Source of the DNA: Phallusia mammillata
Lineage: Eukaryota; Chordata; Ascidiacea; Phlebobranchia; Ascidiidae
DNA length: 64,000 nt
NCBI GenBank assembly: GCA_003260075.1
Contig: QLIY01000070.1
Coordinates: 62,001 to 126,000 of the forward strand
Reading direction: 5' to 3'
Part shown: positions 9,937 to 23,900 of the stretch, piece by piece
How positions within the stretch are numbered: the stretch's first letter is position 1
Layout of the letters: every line of letters starts with the position of its first letter
Position numbers and translations under genes: made by a program
The notes under the pieces: model-generated
Told to the model about the DNA's origin: nothing
Databases searched by the model: none
What the model saw: the letters and a program-made list of their open reading frames with translations, nothing else

Positions 9937-11917
9937 GTTTAATGTAGGAAGATATATTTTGTCTTTCAAAAAACTGTCCAGTTACAAAGTTGTGTAACTG
10001 CCTTAACAGGCACTAACATATAATAAGATGATCACAAACAAGCGTGAGAAGCCCTAAACCATGTTACTAGGTAAAACCTGTAAGTTTTGACACCTAAAAA
10101 TGTTAAAAACAATCCAATCAAACTTTGTTTGACACAACAAAATAAACATAAATGCTCAAACTCATGGCTGTATACTTAAATCTAACAATACTATCCCAAT
10201 CATAGATTTTTAAAAAAGACAAGTAGATTGGCCATATGCCATATTGCCAAACCACAAAGCTATTCCAATCAATACTTCTGGACAGGACAAGCATGAGCTT
10301 CAAGTCAACATAAGGCTGATTTAGAGACCAACAGGCATTACTGTACAAATAGGAACCAAAGTGTAGTGCTACATATTTTGCCAAACTAAACCAATATTTA
10401 CCTTTATGGTACTGAGTAACTCAACCACACCTTGTTATTTTAACAAGAAATATGATAAAGAGCAGGAAAACAAACAGAAAAGGGAAACTTCAAAAAAGTA
10501 ATAGTACAAATACTTTAGAAACACCTAGCTCAGGTTAAATACAATTATATTAAGTGCACTGTTTTCTGGTTTTAATAGACAGAAATTATTTGAAACTCAT
10601 AATCATAGAATGTAGTATCCAAAAAACTCAAAAACCAAACACACAAACATAAAGTAATGTATAATGTTATCTATGGATAATATAGTAACTTACTTTAAAA
10701 CCAAAACTATTTTTAGCAAGTATGTGCAGGATACAAAATAAAAGCCTTCCATGCATGTAACATAATACACACATTAATGTCATATGGCTGAAATAATGCT
10801 CCAGAAGTATCTAATAATACTTTATTTGCATATTATTTTCATTCAAAAAATATTGTATTTATAATATTAATCAACGAACCTTAAACAAGGGTTATGGCAA
10901 TTAACAACCTAATACTAATTTTTATCATTGAGCTTTCTTTCGTTTCAACATACCTAAAACCAAGCAGGCTAAAGTTATCACGCCACGAGAGACTGATAAA
11001 CCATTGCTACTCACAGTACTCAGGCTATGTCACAAACTTATTTTTGTAATACTCATTTGCAATAATACAAATAGTTACTTTAAAGGTTGATTTGCAGAAC
11101 AGGCCTTCGGCAGTGAGCAGTCCTTTGTCGACTTCCTCGATAGGAAAGTTTCAGATGTTTTTGTTTACTAACCTCCAATCGGCCAGCTGATGTAAGAAAA
11201 AATGCGGCTCGTTCAAGCATGACGGGAGGGGTCGATAACATCTTTACCTAGCCTGTTTTTTTCTTTTTCACTGCAAATTAATTTCCATTTCTACACACAA
11301 TCGCAAAAAGACACATCGCATGAATCGTGAAGTTGCACAATTATTCTGCATCTTTTGCCCTATTGCATTTAGTAGCATGCCAAACAGCATCGAGCATGCC
11401 AAACAAACAACACACTTGCAGCTAATCTTCAAACACAAAATTTAACTTTTTAAGCTTTCCCATCACAAGCCCCCCTGTCTTAACCTGCCCTTTGATGTAA
11501 ATAACCTACAAACGAACATTCTGAATTTCCAAAAAAAAAATTTTTACGGTTTGGAAACAGGTCTTCCAGCCTTTCTGGAAAAAACGACAGGCGGCAATAT
11601 TATTCAAGTTTCACAGGTGTCCAAGCATTGTTTCAAGGGAAATTACAAAACAATATAAGTGGATGGCCCACAAATTATAGATAGCCTGTGGCGAAACTCA
11701 TCTCGTTGCTCGCACATTGACAAAAAATAAACAGGAACAGACACACCAACGTCGCCGCAAAGAAATCGCTAATTTTCAACTGAAACAATAGCAAGCAAGC
11801 CGCACTAAAAGTTTTAACATTCGCTTGTACAGGAAGGCTTGATAACTCTTTGGAACATCGTTCGATCGGCCCAATCAAGGCCCTGCTCCTGGTTGAGTTG
11901 AGTATAACATTTCTCTC
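9937..11917. other. Spacer between RNF24-like promoter side and DDB1 3' end
   Basis: AT-rich sequence without a recognisable gene. It should contain the 5'UTR and promoter of the RNF24-like gene (near 9937 and above) and the DDB1 3'UTR (below 11918). I did not find a well-placed AATAAA for DDB1 near its stop. Confidence 0.5.
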
Positions 11918-14900
11918 TCAGTGAATTCGGCTGATTTCCTCGATAATTTTTATCAAATCTTCTTCAGTGGCGTCGCGTTTTGTGCTGTCTTGTTTAATCT
12001 GTACAAAAAGACAAAAACAAGGTTGTGTCAATTATTTAGCAAAAAGGCAAAAATGATATTTTTCAAATTTTAACAATTGCTGTGCCTCTTATAGTTTCAT
12101 CTTTCTGCAGGAAAAATCTGTTCCTGACATTTGCAATAAAGCACAAAGGGTATTTCTATGTGTAATTTCCAGCAGTCTAAAACCCATGTGAGCGAGGCCG
12201 AAAATGCCCCAACATGCAAACTGCAGCAAATTGAACCACGAAAGCGTCTAACTGTTGGGAAATAATATGGAGATTTTCGTTGGACAATAAAGATGAAACA
12301 GTCATGCTTGTCGAAGCTAGTTCCGCTTACATTCGCGCTAATGACACGCGCTCAGACGATGAAGTCTGCTAACACAACGTCTGCGATGTGAATACATTAT
12401 TTACATACTTTGAGTCATTACACTGGGGGGTCGCGGTGCGTTCGATCAGGGCATGTAACTTCGTTTGCAGTGACATTACTCACGAAGAATGTGTAGTAAA
12501 TGGTAATAGGTTAACACAAAGCATTTTTGAACAGAGGAAACCCTTTCGCGACGAGTTATGAACCAAAATTGCATTTAATATCTCGCGACAGAAAACAGCT
12601 GCGGAACATAGAATCTTAATCTGTTAATATGTTAATAATGGACCATTATATGGGTGAGGTTACTATACAACAACTTACACAGTCTTGTGACTGCTTATAG
12701 ACGTCATAACTCAAACAAAACGTCCCATTAATCCTTTCGCAATTAAGTGAATCTAACAATAAATCGTCAGTTTAATACAAATCGATTTCCGATTAATCAC
12801 GCCTCAAGTCACGTGCGGACTTGATATGTGACTGACACCCGAAATACTAAATCAAAATCTCAACGTAAGCCGTTAACTTAAACCTGGTTAATTCCCACAA
12901 ACAAGTTTTCTGATTGTTGACCAAGCGCTGCACATTATGCATTATTGTTCGTAGAAATATTGACAAGAAATTCTACGTTGCGACATTAATTGCTCCCAAC
13001 ACCAAAACATGCTGGCATATCACGTAGCAGAATGTCACAAAGATACGGAAATAGCAAAAGTTTCATAAGCGACATTCAAGTGCCAAACATTAACGACTCG
13101 GTGCCAGACACGTGCTACGCTAAGCAGAAGATAAATAAAACAATACACGATCGCTTTCATGCCTTTGAAATCTGTTCTAGACGCGTGTTAGTTAGATGTG
13201 TTGACTAAATGCTTTAGCATGGACAGCATATTATCTATGCCCGCAATAAAAAGGAGAATTTGAAAATATATTATGCAAACAAAACGAATCCAGATCGAAA
13301 TCACAAATACTCGCGGTATGGAGCAAATGTCACGTGGGTTTGATGAAACCACACAATGACGACTGCTTTATAAAGTATTGGGGGAGACGTGCAGGCAAAC
13401 ATGGTGTGCAAATATTGAAAGCAAGTATAGTTACCACAACTCCTTTCGCAGTTTCAATCATTTTGTCACGAGGCAAGTCGAGGAATAGCTCGACGAGGTC
13501 ACCGTCCACAAAACCCTTGTCCGGTTTCGTCTCATGATTGGTGGAAAACGCCCTCCATGTGGATAAATGAGGTTAAGGATGGTGTAACGGTTTAAAAAAT
13601 CAATAAACTATTGCTATTAAATACCTTGGATTAAACTTCATAATTATGAAAAAGTTGTTTAGGTGACAAATCTTATGCCCTCGGTCAAATATAGACAAAA
13701 AAATGATTACCTACAGACGGTGCACATTGTTTCGACCTATAAGGTCTCATGAGCACAGCTTTAGTGGCGAGAGATCGACCGAATTGGCTAGTGTAGCCAT
13801 CCAACCGCACTACAGGTAGTTGGGTAACATGCTTAAAGGTCATGCCTTACGTATTCTGTGCGATGTCACAACTGGGCATACACCATAGTGTGCACTGTCT
13901 TATCATTTATTGGCTCGATGCTTTTAAATAATAAAAGATGATTTTTATTTACGTTTTGTTCAAAACTAGAGTGCAATTCGAATGTTCTTAAGCTTGTCAT
14001 AACGATTCATGCGGGTTATAAAAGAGTGGTAATACTTGAAATTGTAGTTGCTACAGCACAGAATAGACTTATAATTGCCATTGGGAACACAAACATTTAA
14101 AGGAAGTATATCACAATCTAGACTACAAGCGTTCAAAGTATATGCAAATCGATTTCGTGTTTGCAGACTTTCAATGGTTTACAAATTGGCAAAATACCCA
14201 GCTGATAGCGCAATTGTAGCTACTTCCGCTCTGCTGTATGTGAAGAGTGAAATGTCACCTAAACAAACTGATGCATGCAATAGCTGTCAAAATTAAGTCA
14301 CCAGGAAATAGCCAACACGTCAACAATGCATGTGTGTACAAACGGTGGCCTGATTTATGAGCAAATCGACAAACATCGGTATTTCGTTCGATATCACGTA
14401 TTTTTATGTGACAAACCGAAATCAAATCACAACATCAGTCATTTGCTAACGATTTCTAATTACACAACATACCCTGCGCAAGAGGCGAGGCCTAAGGGGT
14501 AAAACTGTCATTCTAGTAGGTACACATAGAAAATGTGGGACTAATGTGTTATGGAAACTCGGGTTAATTTTATCCTCCATATTCCCAAGGGGTAAAAATG
14601 AAAGAAAACACGTTGATAACATAGGCCAGTGCTCTTCAACCTTTTTAGTGGCACAACGTTTTGTCAAAATTTCCCTTGAGGTATTTTGTCAAAATTTGCG
14701 AAATCCCCATGAAATAATTTTAAAACATGTAAAACAAACCTCGGGGAACCCTTAAAGTTCACGGAACCCCTGTGAGTATTCCACCGAAGCCCGGGTGAAG
14801 AGCCCTGCCCTAGGCAAATTCACGTTAGGCAATACGCCATACGCGATGGTTGTATTTGCTGCGGCGTCAATACAGAAAGTAATAAAAAGGATATGAGGCG

Positions 14901-17900
14901 TGTTCGATGTTCCCGACGCTTCTAATTACTTTTGACAGGCGGCTCTGGACCGACTGAAGCAGATTGAAAAGGTCTTCGTTGATTGTGGCAATAACTCCAA
15001 TACAGCCACACGACGTCCCATACAAGATCGTGCTCTGCAAAAACATACAATAATCAACATCAGCAAAACGTGCTGGGAGGAGTTGACATATAGTCATTGT
15101 TATGTCGTAAGCATATTGTTGTATTACATAAGCAAAACGAACATGAAAACAATCAATAACGCTAATGGTTATGATTGGCAACTGCTTTTAAAGGTATGTC
15201 CAAGCCAGAGCTTTTTATGTGTTTAGATTTGAAAAGTGCAAAACAGACTGGAAAATATTTCCCTTACATTTAAACATAAAAACCTTGATATTTCATTTTT
15301 AATCTCGATGCATTTAATGTCACAAGATGGTCGAGTATTGGTAACCGAAGGACCAAATGGTTATATAACAGTCAAGAAAACAACTGTAGCTACTCATGTT
15401 TCAGCATATTTAAAGTTTCAAAAGGCCATAGCACTGCAGTTGCATTCAAAAAGAAAGCAAACTTGACCAAAACAACCGCGATGACCGACCTGTGTGGCAG
15501 TGCAGCTCTCCCCGACGTTCTGCATGACCAGTGAACCGTGTCGAAAGGTGTTGACGAAATCGCCAAGGTGGTAGAGTCCGGTCTGCTGTAGACGTGATCT
15601 ATCTTCGTCAGTGGTTGCAGCACTGCATGGCAACATAGATCGATGCTACTGGTGTGGCGTAAACACTACGTGACGTGCAGAGAACCGCAAACACAAGGTT
15701 GAGAAAATGTATAGCGACTCTTTTCGTAACGACAAATTCTTGTTTTGGCAGGTAAAACTGCCATGCCTCGTTGCCAAGGCCCTAGCACTGAACAAAGAGG
15801 CTTTCCACTTAAAATTGTGAGCAGATTGTTTTTGTTTTAATCTTATACAGCAATTTGTTTACGATTCTACACAATCAGCGTTTGGATAATTTTACGCTTT
15901 AGCAGTAAACATTTTGTCAAAGTATCACACACGTTTTTAACGTTGAACCACGCAGCACCAGTAAGCCCGAACATAAGTACGACACACCCCCGCCACGCCC
16001 AAATTTTGAAAAACAGTAGCAAATTGGAAGCAGAATCCTTCAACTGTATTTTCCTTCTACAGAGACTTGTATTTACAGTCATATTCCAAAATATGAGTCA
16101 CGGGGCAAAACACAAGTCGGGACGATAAACATGTCGTGGTAGAAACTCACCTGTCCTTTTGGCAAACAAACAAGTTAGAGGAATTTTCCGCGCCCAGAAA
16201 CGTGTCGTCATCAATAATCTCCACTGCAGTCATCCAGTTAGGGCTGTAGTCCCTTGCTATCTGTACATTACACCAAGTGTTTCAACATAGATTCAACGTG
16301 GTCGCTTGGGTTTAAAGAGTTTACGACATAAACTTTATTTGTTTTCTTGCCCTTTAACTAAGTGTTTTTGCAACCTAGACCACCGGCAAATTGCGATAAC
16401 ACAAGGGACAGGGTTTTTGCATTTGCGACGTGACTGTCAAACATCATTTGGCTGCACGTACAACTAGCAATATAAAAAACGGGAAAGAGAAAAAAGTTTA
16501 ATCCATGCGCATTCTGTGTGGTTTGTTATGTTAAAACCTACTGTAATGAACAAAAAGGAATCCTAAAAAAACTCATACCGCTACTGGGTGCATACATACA
16601 AATACAATCAATTAAGTTACAATAAGTTAAAATGGCGATTCTACGTTTCAGGTAGTTTATGGGTTTTTTTTCGCTTTTCGTTATTTAGTGACATGTGTTT
16701 GGTAACATTTACGATGCAAGACCCGAGAGTGGTTCTTTGAGTATTATAGTTTCGGCATACTTAATGTTATATGCCGTAGCATCTAACTGTTTACTGTAAT
16801 TACAACGGTTGCACAACTTTAAGTATCCGCCTATCCATCACACTATCTACCACATGTGTCAATTTATGAGCACCTGTGTCAAAATTGTAAAAATTTAAAG
16901 TACTCTTTCTTGAGAAAACTTGGGAGAATGCCGCGGAAAACAAAGACAAAGTTGTAGGCATACCTCATCGAGATTACCCTCGATGTGTTTGTACGTAAGC
17001 AGATTCATCGACCGCATAAGGTCGCCAACGAGCACAAAGTCGCCCTTGCATTTGAGGTAGAGAGCAAGTATGTTGGTGGGATAGCTGCATTCCACTCTTA
17101 GTTCACGCTCGCCTTTCCATTGGAAAATGCAAACCTTGAACAAATTTGTTGCACTTACAAAATGGCCCAAGTTAAATCCGTCGCATTGACGGAGAAATAC
17201 AAAACGAAATGCAGAGCAAAGTTGTTTTTGCGTAATACACCCATAACGCCATAAGCATACTCTTTAAATATATAAAATGGTACGAAACTGTGTGTTGCAC
17301 TAATCGCTTACCGTGTTGTTTATGGAGGCGAGCACATTCCCGTTGAATTCGCACAACGAGTACACGGCACCCTTTACCTCCTTGTGCGTGACAAGACTGA
17401 GTTTGTCTGCAAAACAAAAAAATGAGTTTGCACAAGTTTCCTTCCCAAACAAATTGTTCTTATAGCTTTCATATGGGGGCATTCCAATTTGCATCTACAG
17501 TTGCGACAAAAAAAAACAAGAAATGCATCAACGAGGTATTATTTCTTACTATCGCTGTATTGGAAAACCAGGATTCGTCCAGACTTCGGTTCGGGTTCGT
17601 CCGAATAAACAATAGCTGTTCCAACCACAAAATACGGAGTTTGTTCGTCGCCCAAATGACAGGAAATAACACTCATCGGTTCCTCGTTCATCGCCAGTTG
17701 ATAAGCGTGGTAAACTACATAAGTGCAAGTTGAGTTTACCTAATGGAAGAATTCCTAACTACACAATTCAAAAAGCTTCTTTGTCATGTAAAAACAGATT
17801 AAGAAACCATAATTTACGCATCTACATATCGTATACCATGGTGAAGGGGTTTGGACTTGAAAAACTTAGAATTTCGAATTACCTTCAAACGTGTGCTGAT

Positions 17901-20900
17901 CAATGATAAGAAGATTTCCAACGTCAACCTCGTCACCGTAAAACACCTGTGAGGTTTCACCGGAGCGAGCACCAAATGCGGGACTCTTCGCTATTATGCC
18001 TGCCTGTTCGAAAGGATGGTAAAAATGATTGCAAAATGCATGAAATGCACACATTTAAATTACTTAGTTTTATTCGTTATCCATACATTTAAGTCCTCTT
18101 TGGGACAGATAACAATTTATTTAGTTTAGAAAATCAATGCTTTAGGTGTATTATCCCTAAACACACAATATTCATTTAATATGCCGAAACATGAAACAAT
18201 ATAGCCCAGTCCCCCCCCCCTAAACACACAATATTCATTTAATATGCCGAAACATGAAACAATATAGCTCAGTGGTTCTCAACTCGCTTCGGGCCACCAG
18301 CCCAGTAAAAATAAGATCATTTCTTTTTGGAGCAAAATTGAAGTAAGCATACGAAACAACTATTTGGGCTTGAAACATAATTCTTTAAAACCGATTTTCA
18401 AGACGCGAGATACAATTATTAACAGCTAACATTTTGATACACTTTCAATGTGTAATATGCAATTATCTCCAGTTGCCCCCCCCCCTGGACCACCCAAAAA
18501 GTCATCATGGACCACCAGTTGAGAACCACTGATATAGCCCATAATGCAAGGCTACCTCATTAGTGGTATATTTCACCTGTGTACTAGCGCATGGTCGAAC
18601 GGGTGTGCTTCCGCCGTTCTTAACATCCGCCATGTCCGTGCGCAGTGTAATCACACCGAAGCACTGGGTTTCTTCCTGCAAAGCAAGCATTGTTACATGC
18701 ACTGTGTACCAATAGTGCTGACTGCTGATATTATGCAAACTGGCACCTGGTAAGCTATGCGTCTCGGGGACTCGTTTAACGGAACCGTCCTGATGTGTAA
18801 CTTCTGTATTTCGTCAATGGTGCCGATAAGCAATGTGCTGTCGTTCGCGAGCGCCAAACTACAATATAAAAGTTAAATCGAAAGTCCAACCAAACACCTA
18901 ATACAGTACAAATAAATTGAAAAACAAAAACAAATGTTACTGATATTTCTCAGCAAAAGTTTATGCTGGACGCTTTATGATTTAATTTTCGAACCAGCAA
19001 AACATTCTGTATGATGGAATATTCGATTAATCGGGATTTCGATAAACCGGAATATTCGATTAAACGGAAAATTTGATTAACCGGAATATTCGATGAACCG
19101 GAATATTCGTTTAAACGGAATATTCGACTAAACGGAACCAACCCCCCCCCCCTTTCTCAGCAAAAGTTTATGCTGGACGCTTTATGATTTAATTTTCGAA
19201 TCAGCAAAACATACCCCATGATGGAATATTCGATTAACCGGGATTTCGATAAACCCGAATATTCGATTAAATGGAATATTTGATTAACCGGAATATTCGA
19301 TAAACCGGAATATTCGATGAACCGGAATATTCGATTAACTGGAGTTTGATTTACGGAATTTATTTTCACTTGAACGCAATTTCGATGAAGTGAAAAATTT
19401 GTTTAAACTTTAAACGGAATATTCGATTATCCCGAAGAAAACCAAAAGTGAACCAAAAAGCCCAACCGAACTTGCAAAATCGAATTCACTAGTGTTGCGA
19501 ATAGTATTCCTTATTTGTTTATGGCGCTGTTCGTGTCTGCTTTTGTGCGTTGCTTGGTCATTTCCTATTTGTTGTGAACAATATTGATTGTTTATTTGTT
19601 CACAATTCCGTCACACTGCTTTTGTTCGTTGTGTCCTCACCATACGTAATAACATTTTCTTTGTTGTTTAATTACTTAGGTTTTCCCATTTGATTGGTTA
19701 TATCCACGAAACCAGGAACTCACACTAAAACTATTTTTAGAACAACGTTCGCTTTGCAATAACTTAAAAAGAAGCGTCATTAAGAAAGTGCGGGAGTTAA
19801 GAAGCCTTTTTCTCAAACCGAGAATAGGTGGTTTTAACGGTCTTGTACCGTTTAAATAACCGTTTGAATAAAATCTTAAATATAAGCCTTTAAAGAATTT
19901 TTTAGCAAACGAACAATAACTCAAACTTTCCGTCATCCATCAATTTACTTTCCATAGCTGTAAAAGTCTTTAGTGCTTAGCGCCTCCAAAGTTTACGTTG
20001 GGGCACCATTAGACGCATAGTCCACCAATAGGTTTATTTAATCACTGGTTTTATTGTATCTTTTTGGTGATGCCAACATTTCAAGACAAAAAAGATTTAT
20101 ATTGAATATTGAAACAGCTATCGCCGATACGTATGCTGCCTGTCAGAGGGTTAAATACTGTTCAATCGATGGATTCTAAGTTTTCAAGACAACCACGACT
20201 TTTTTATGCTTTCCATAATGCGTTTGGTAACATTTCAGAGACAACAGGTTAAAAGCAAAAGTTTTTCCTAGTAGCATTTACCTGTCGGGGTAACCTTTCG
20301 AATCCAGCGGGCACATATGAGAAACTTCTTTCAAGTTAACATTGGAAAACACGAGCTTCTTGTTCGAGCTGTACACGACTGTAGGTCGATCAGAGCACGC
20401 AAACACAGTTCTTGCCCCGCCAGACGAAAACGCACATAATGAGGTGGGTTGTGTTCCAAGTGGCACCCTCTTTTTATCAGATAACACGCCTGCAGTAAAT
20501 CACAACTGACTTTAATTCCTCCGTATTCTATTCAAATCGCGTAGTTGTTTTTGCTGAATATCAGAGTAAGGAATCATGGTTAAATTCTACCAGGGATTTT
20601 TGTGTCTGATAACGACTCCAGTGCATCCAACCACGGTTCTTTTAAAGTTTTTCAGCAAAAAGCCACACTGCTGACATTTCTAACATCATATCGCTACATT
20701 TAGGGATATCCCCTGATATGCCAAATGATGATGTTTTAAGTGACAAAACGACTATTTTTCTTTTTTCCCCCTCCTTGTACATGCAAGTTTTAGATAGGCT
20801 ACCTTGCAATGACCCAGACTGAGACTGAGAGTATAACCCTGAAATATTGGATATTAAGAAATAATAGGCTATTTGTAAGACAGCATACCAGTGTTTTCAT

Positions 20901-23900
20901 CCAGTGTGAAGTAAAACAATGTTCCATCACCCAATGTAACCAGCAGGTAGTTGATTCCTTCAAACTGGACCAGTAATATGGAACGTGGAATAATTTCTGC
21001 ACAAGGTGCACACATTTTTTATCATAAGCAAACAGCCTAATAAAACGAAACTTTAGCATCACACCAATCATGTAAGTTGTAGTTTCTTACCATCAGCAAG
21101 TTTTTCTTGATACATCTCCTCAAGGCTTGGCAACTTCAACACACGAGCACTGTTATCATTCCACAAACCTACAGCGCATATTTCTGCGAGCTGTGTTGAC
21201 GCCTCCATTGACTCTGGTGAAATTTTCTCTCCATTTAAATGATCTATTGTCAGACAGGCGACCTCATGTGGAAGTTCAACTGACCCACGTTCGATAAGTT
21301 CACCTGATCCAACAAACAACTGCATTATACCAAAAGTTATTGAGAACTTACACTACAAAACTACTTGCAATTTTTATGACATAAAGATTATGTAATTATA
21401 ATTTAATTTCGCTTGGTGAAAAATCATAGCAACATATGTCATGATGAACGCTGTCGTGCAGAGATGTGACAATCAATAGCATACAAAGGGAACCTTGTTG
21501 AATTTCGAGATAATGCAGGGATTTTCCAACAGCAAGCAACACTTGGGATTGGTTGCTGGTAGCAACACTGATGTGTCTATCATCTTTGGGTGTCCACTCA
21601 CTTACTAGACGCTTCTTCTCATTGGATATTAGACGTACACTCTTTTCTGTGACCTATACATCAATATATTTCCAGTTCTCAAAAAAGTTTTTCAATAAAC
21701 ACCAAATATAATTTTGGTTGCTAAATTGGACACAAGTTTTATTGCAAACGCTGGACTTCAAAACCTATTTTTAAGAAAGCAGCCCTTTTACACTATTTTG
21801 TGAATAACAAACTTTTCATCCATAAACATATTTTAATCATATTCATTACCTAACTAGACAATTTATTATGTACAGTTTGTACATGGATAATTTACCAAAT
21901 AAAAAAATAAAAACACAGTTAATAATTGTATGCAAACAATGCAACACTAACTTGTATAAGTTGTCGATAGGTGACATTGGTGCAATGAAATGTTTGCCGT
22001 TCATCATCGAACCCATATAGTTCAGTTTCTTCAACTTCTTCTCCACTGAGACGTAGCACCCTCGAGTGACCAACAAAGGACATGACTAAGGTGTCAAACT
22101 TATCGCTGTCATCCAGCACTTGCAGTGGCCATAAACCTAAATTTAATTGAAAACAAAAACAAAACATTAATATTTCGTTAAAACAATAGCTCCATAAAAA
22201 CAAAAATTTTCATCCACCTAAACATAGCAATAGTTTAAGGTTGAGAAAATTTTCATCACAGTTTTGTCCAAAAGTTGATTTCAGAACTAAAAACAAACCA
22301 GATATGCTTGGAAGATCGATGCTAGCATGTTCTTGAATTCCAATTCCATTTCTGATGATCCTCAAACTTCCTTCTTTGAATGCTCCAGAACATGTGACCA
22401 GCTAAACATTACTTCAATTTTGAATACATACTGTGTAAAGCACACATATGTAAGATAACAGTTTGCACAACAATGAAAAAAGCATTTCAATTTTATTTGC
22501 ACAAGACTAGTTTTTACCTGACCCTGGCCCTGTCTGTCGAGATCAACCACACACATGTCAACAATAGGTCCTAAATTTGTGTAGGTGTCAAGCACGGTCA
22601 CTAGGGTACTTTTGTTCTCTCCATTGCGATCAGGAGAAGCTGACAAAATCGAAACAATAAAATTTAAGTTGTTACCTCATTTGCTACAAAATAGTTTTGC
22701 AAGGTATTTGCTTAAGAATTTTATTTTATTTCTTTGATGGAATGGTGACTTACTTTCATGTGGTACTGGTTCAGTGTGCAATCGAACAAGTTGAGAATCA
22801 CCAAGGCGAGATCCAATGTAGACAACACCATTGTCAAGATAACTAATTGCTTCTGGTATTGAAACCTAAAGTATAGTATTTGAGCTTCATATATTACACA
22901 AACCATATACCTGTACTAATACACAAACTAAGTATATATATATGTCGAATGGTTAATATAAATGTATTTACCTCTCCAAGAAGTTCTATTTTAAGATCTC
23001 TGACAGAGGCTGTTCCATCCATAAGCTCATCGCGCTCAAGCAGCAAAATAAAAAGGTGACCAGCTAAGTCTCCAAGCAGGTATCGTGATCCATCTGTGTC
23101 CACAGGTGCATAGCAGTTTATCGTATTCTAAAATGTACAGCAAAATTGTCATTCTGGGTGCAAAAATGTGTGATTTTATGACCAAGGCAGGCACCTTGAC
23201 ATCAGGTGGAGCAATCGGTATGTACTTGTTTCCATTGTGGTAGGTTATAGATTCCTGGCCAATAATAATTACCCCATTTAGAGGAGCTGGAACTGGAACA
23301 AAACAACAACACACATTAGATAGGTTATATTTCAATGAAACACACACACACCTGAAATAATCATGTTAGCCTCTGCATCTACATTTTCCTGTTTCCAGGG
23401 GCCAGGTTTTACATCTTTTTCCCTCAAATCTATTTTGTGTGTTTTAACATGCCTTCCTTGTGGGTTCTGCAGAATTATCAGTTTGATCAGATATTCATTT
23501 AAAAAAATGCATAAGGTTACATAAACATGTAAGTTATATAGGATGGGTCATTTTTGCAATATTAACAAGTAACACTACCTGATATATAATCACAAGAGTA
23601 GGTGTGGAACACCCATGCAGAAATTGTGCGTCAATTACACTCAACTCCTCAATTCGAACATTAAATGGCCGCAATTCCTCAGAACTTGGATCATAAGGCA
23701 AAAACTAAAAAATAGTTTTTAAGTTTATGAACAAAATGGGTTGGAGTTTATACTGCGCAAGGGAGTAATGATTTTAGTACATTTACCTTGAATACCCCTT
23801 CATAAAGGCGAAGGCCTATAAGCTTGCTTGTAGGATCAATGATGCCAATTACGCCAGTTTCTGGGGGCCTTCCAACAGGATCCTTTCAAATTAGAAATTA

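Noticed and set aside
13435-15034. GT-AG model for DDB1 exons 25/26 (14874 to 13552)
   Set aside because: It is in frame, but it adds residues absent from DDB1 and needs weak sites. The AT-AC borders give a gap-free match and have both U12 signals.
19015-19345. CRISPR-like array
   Set aside because: The units are contiguous and degenerate without unique spacers, in an animal intron.
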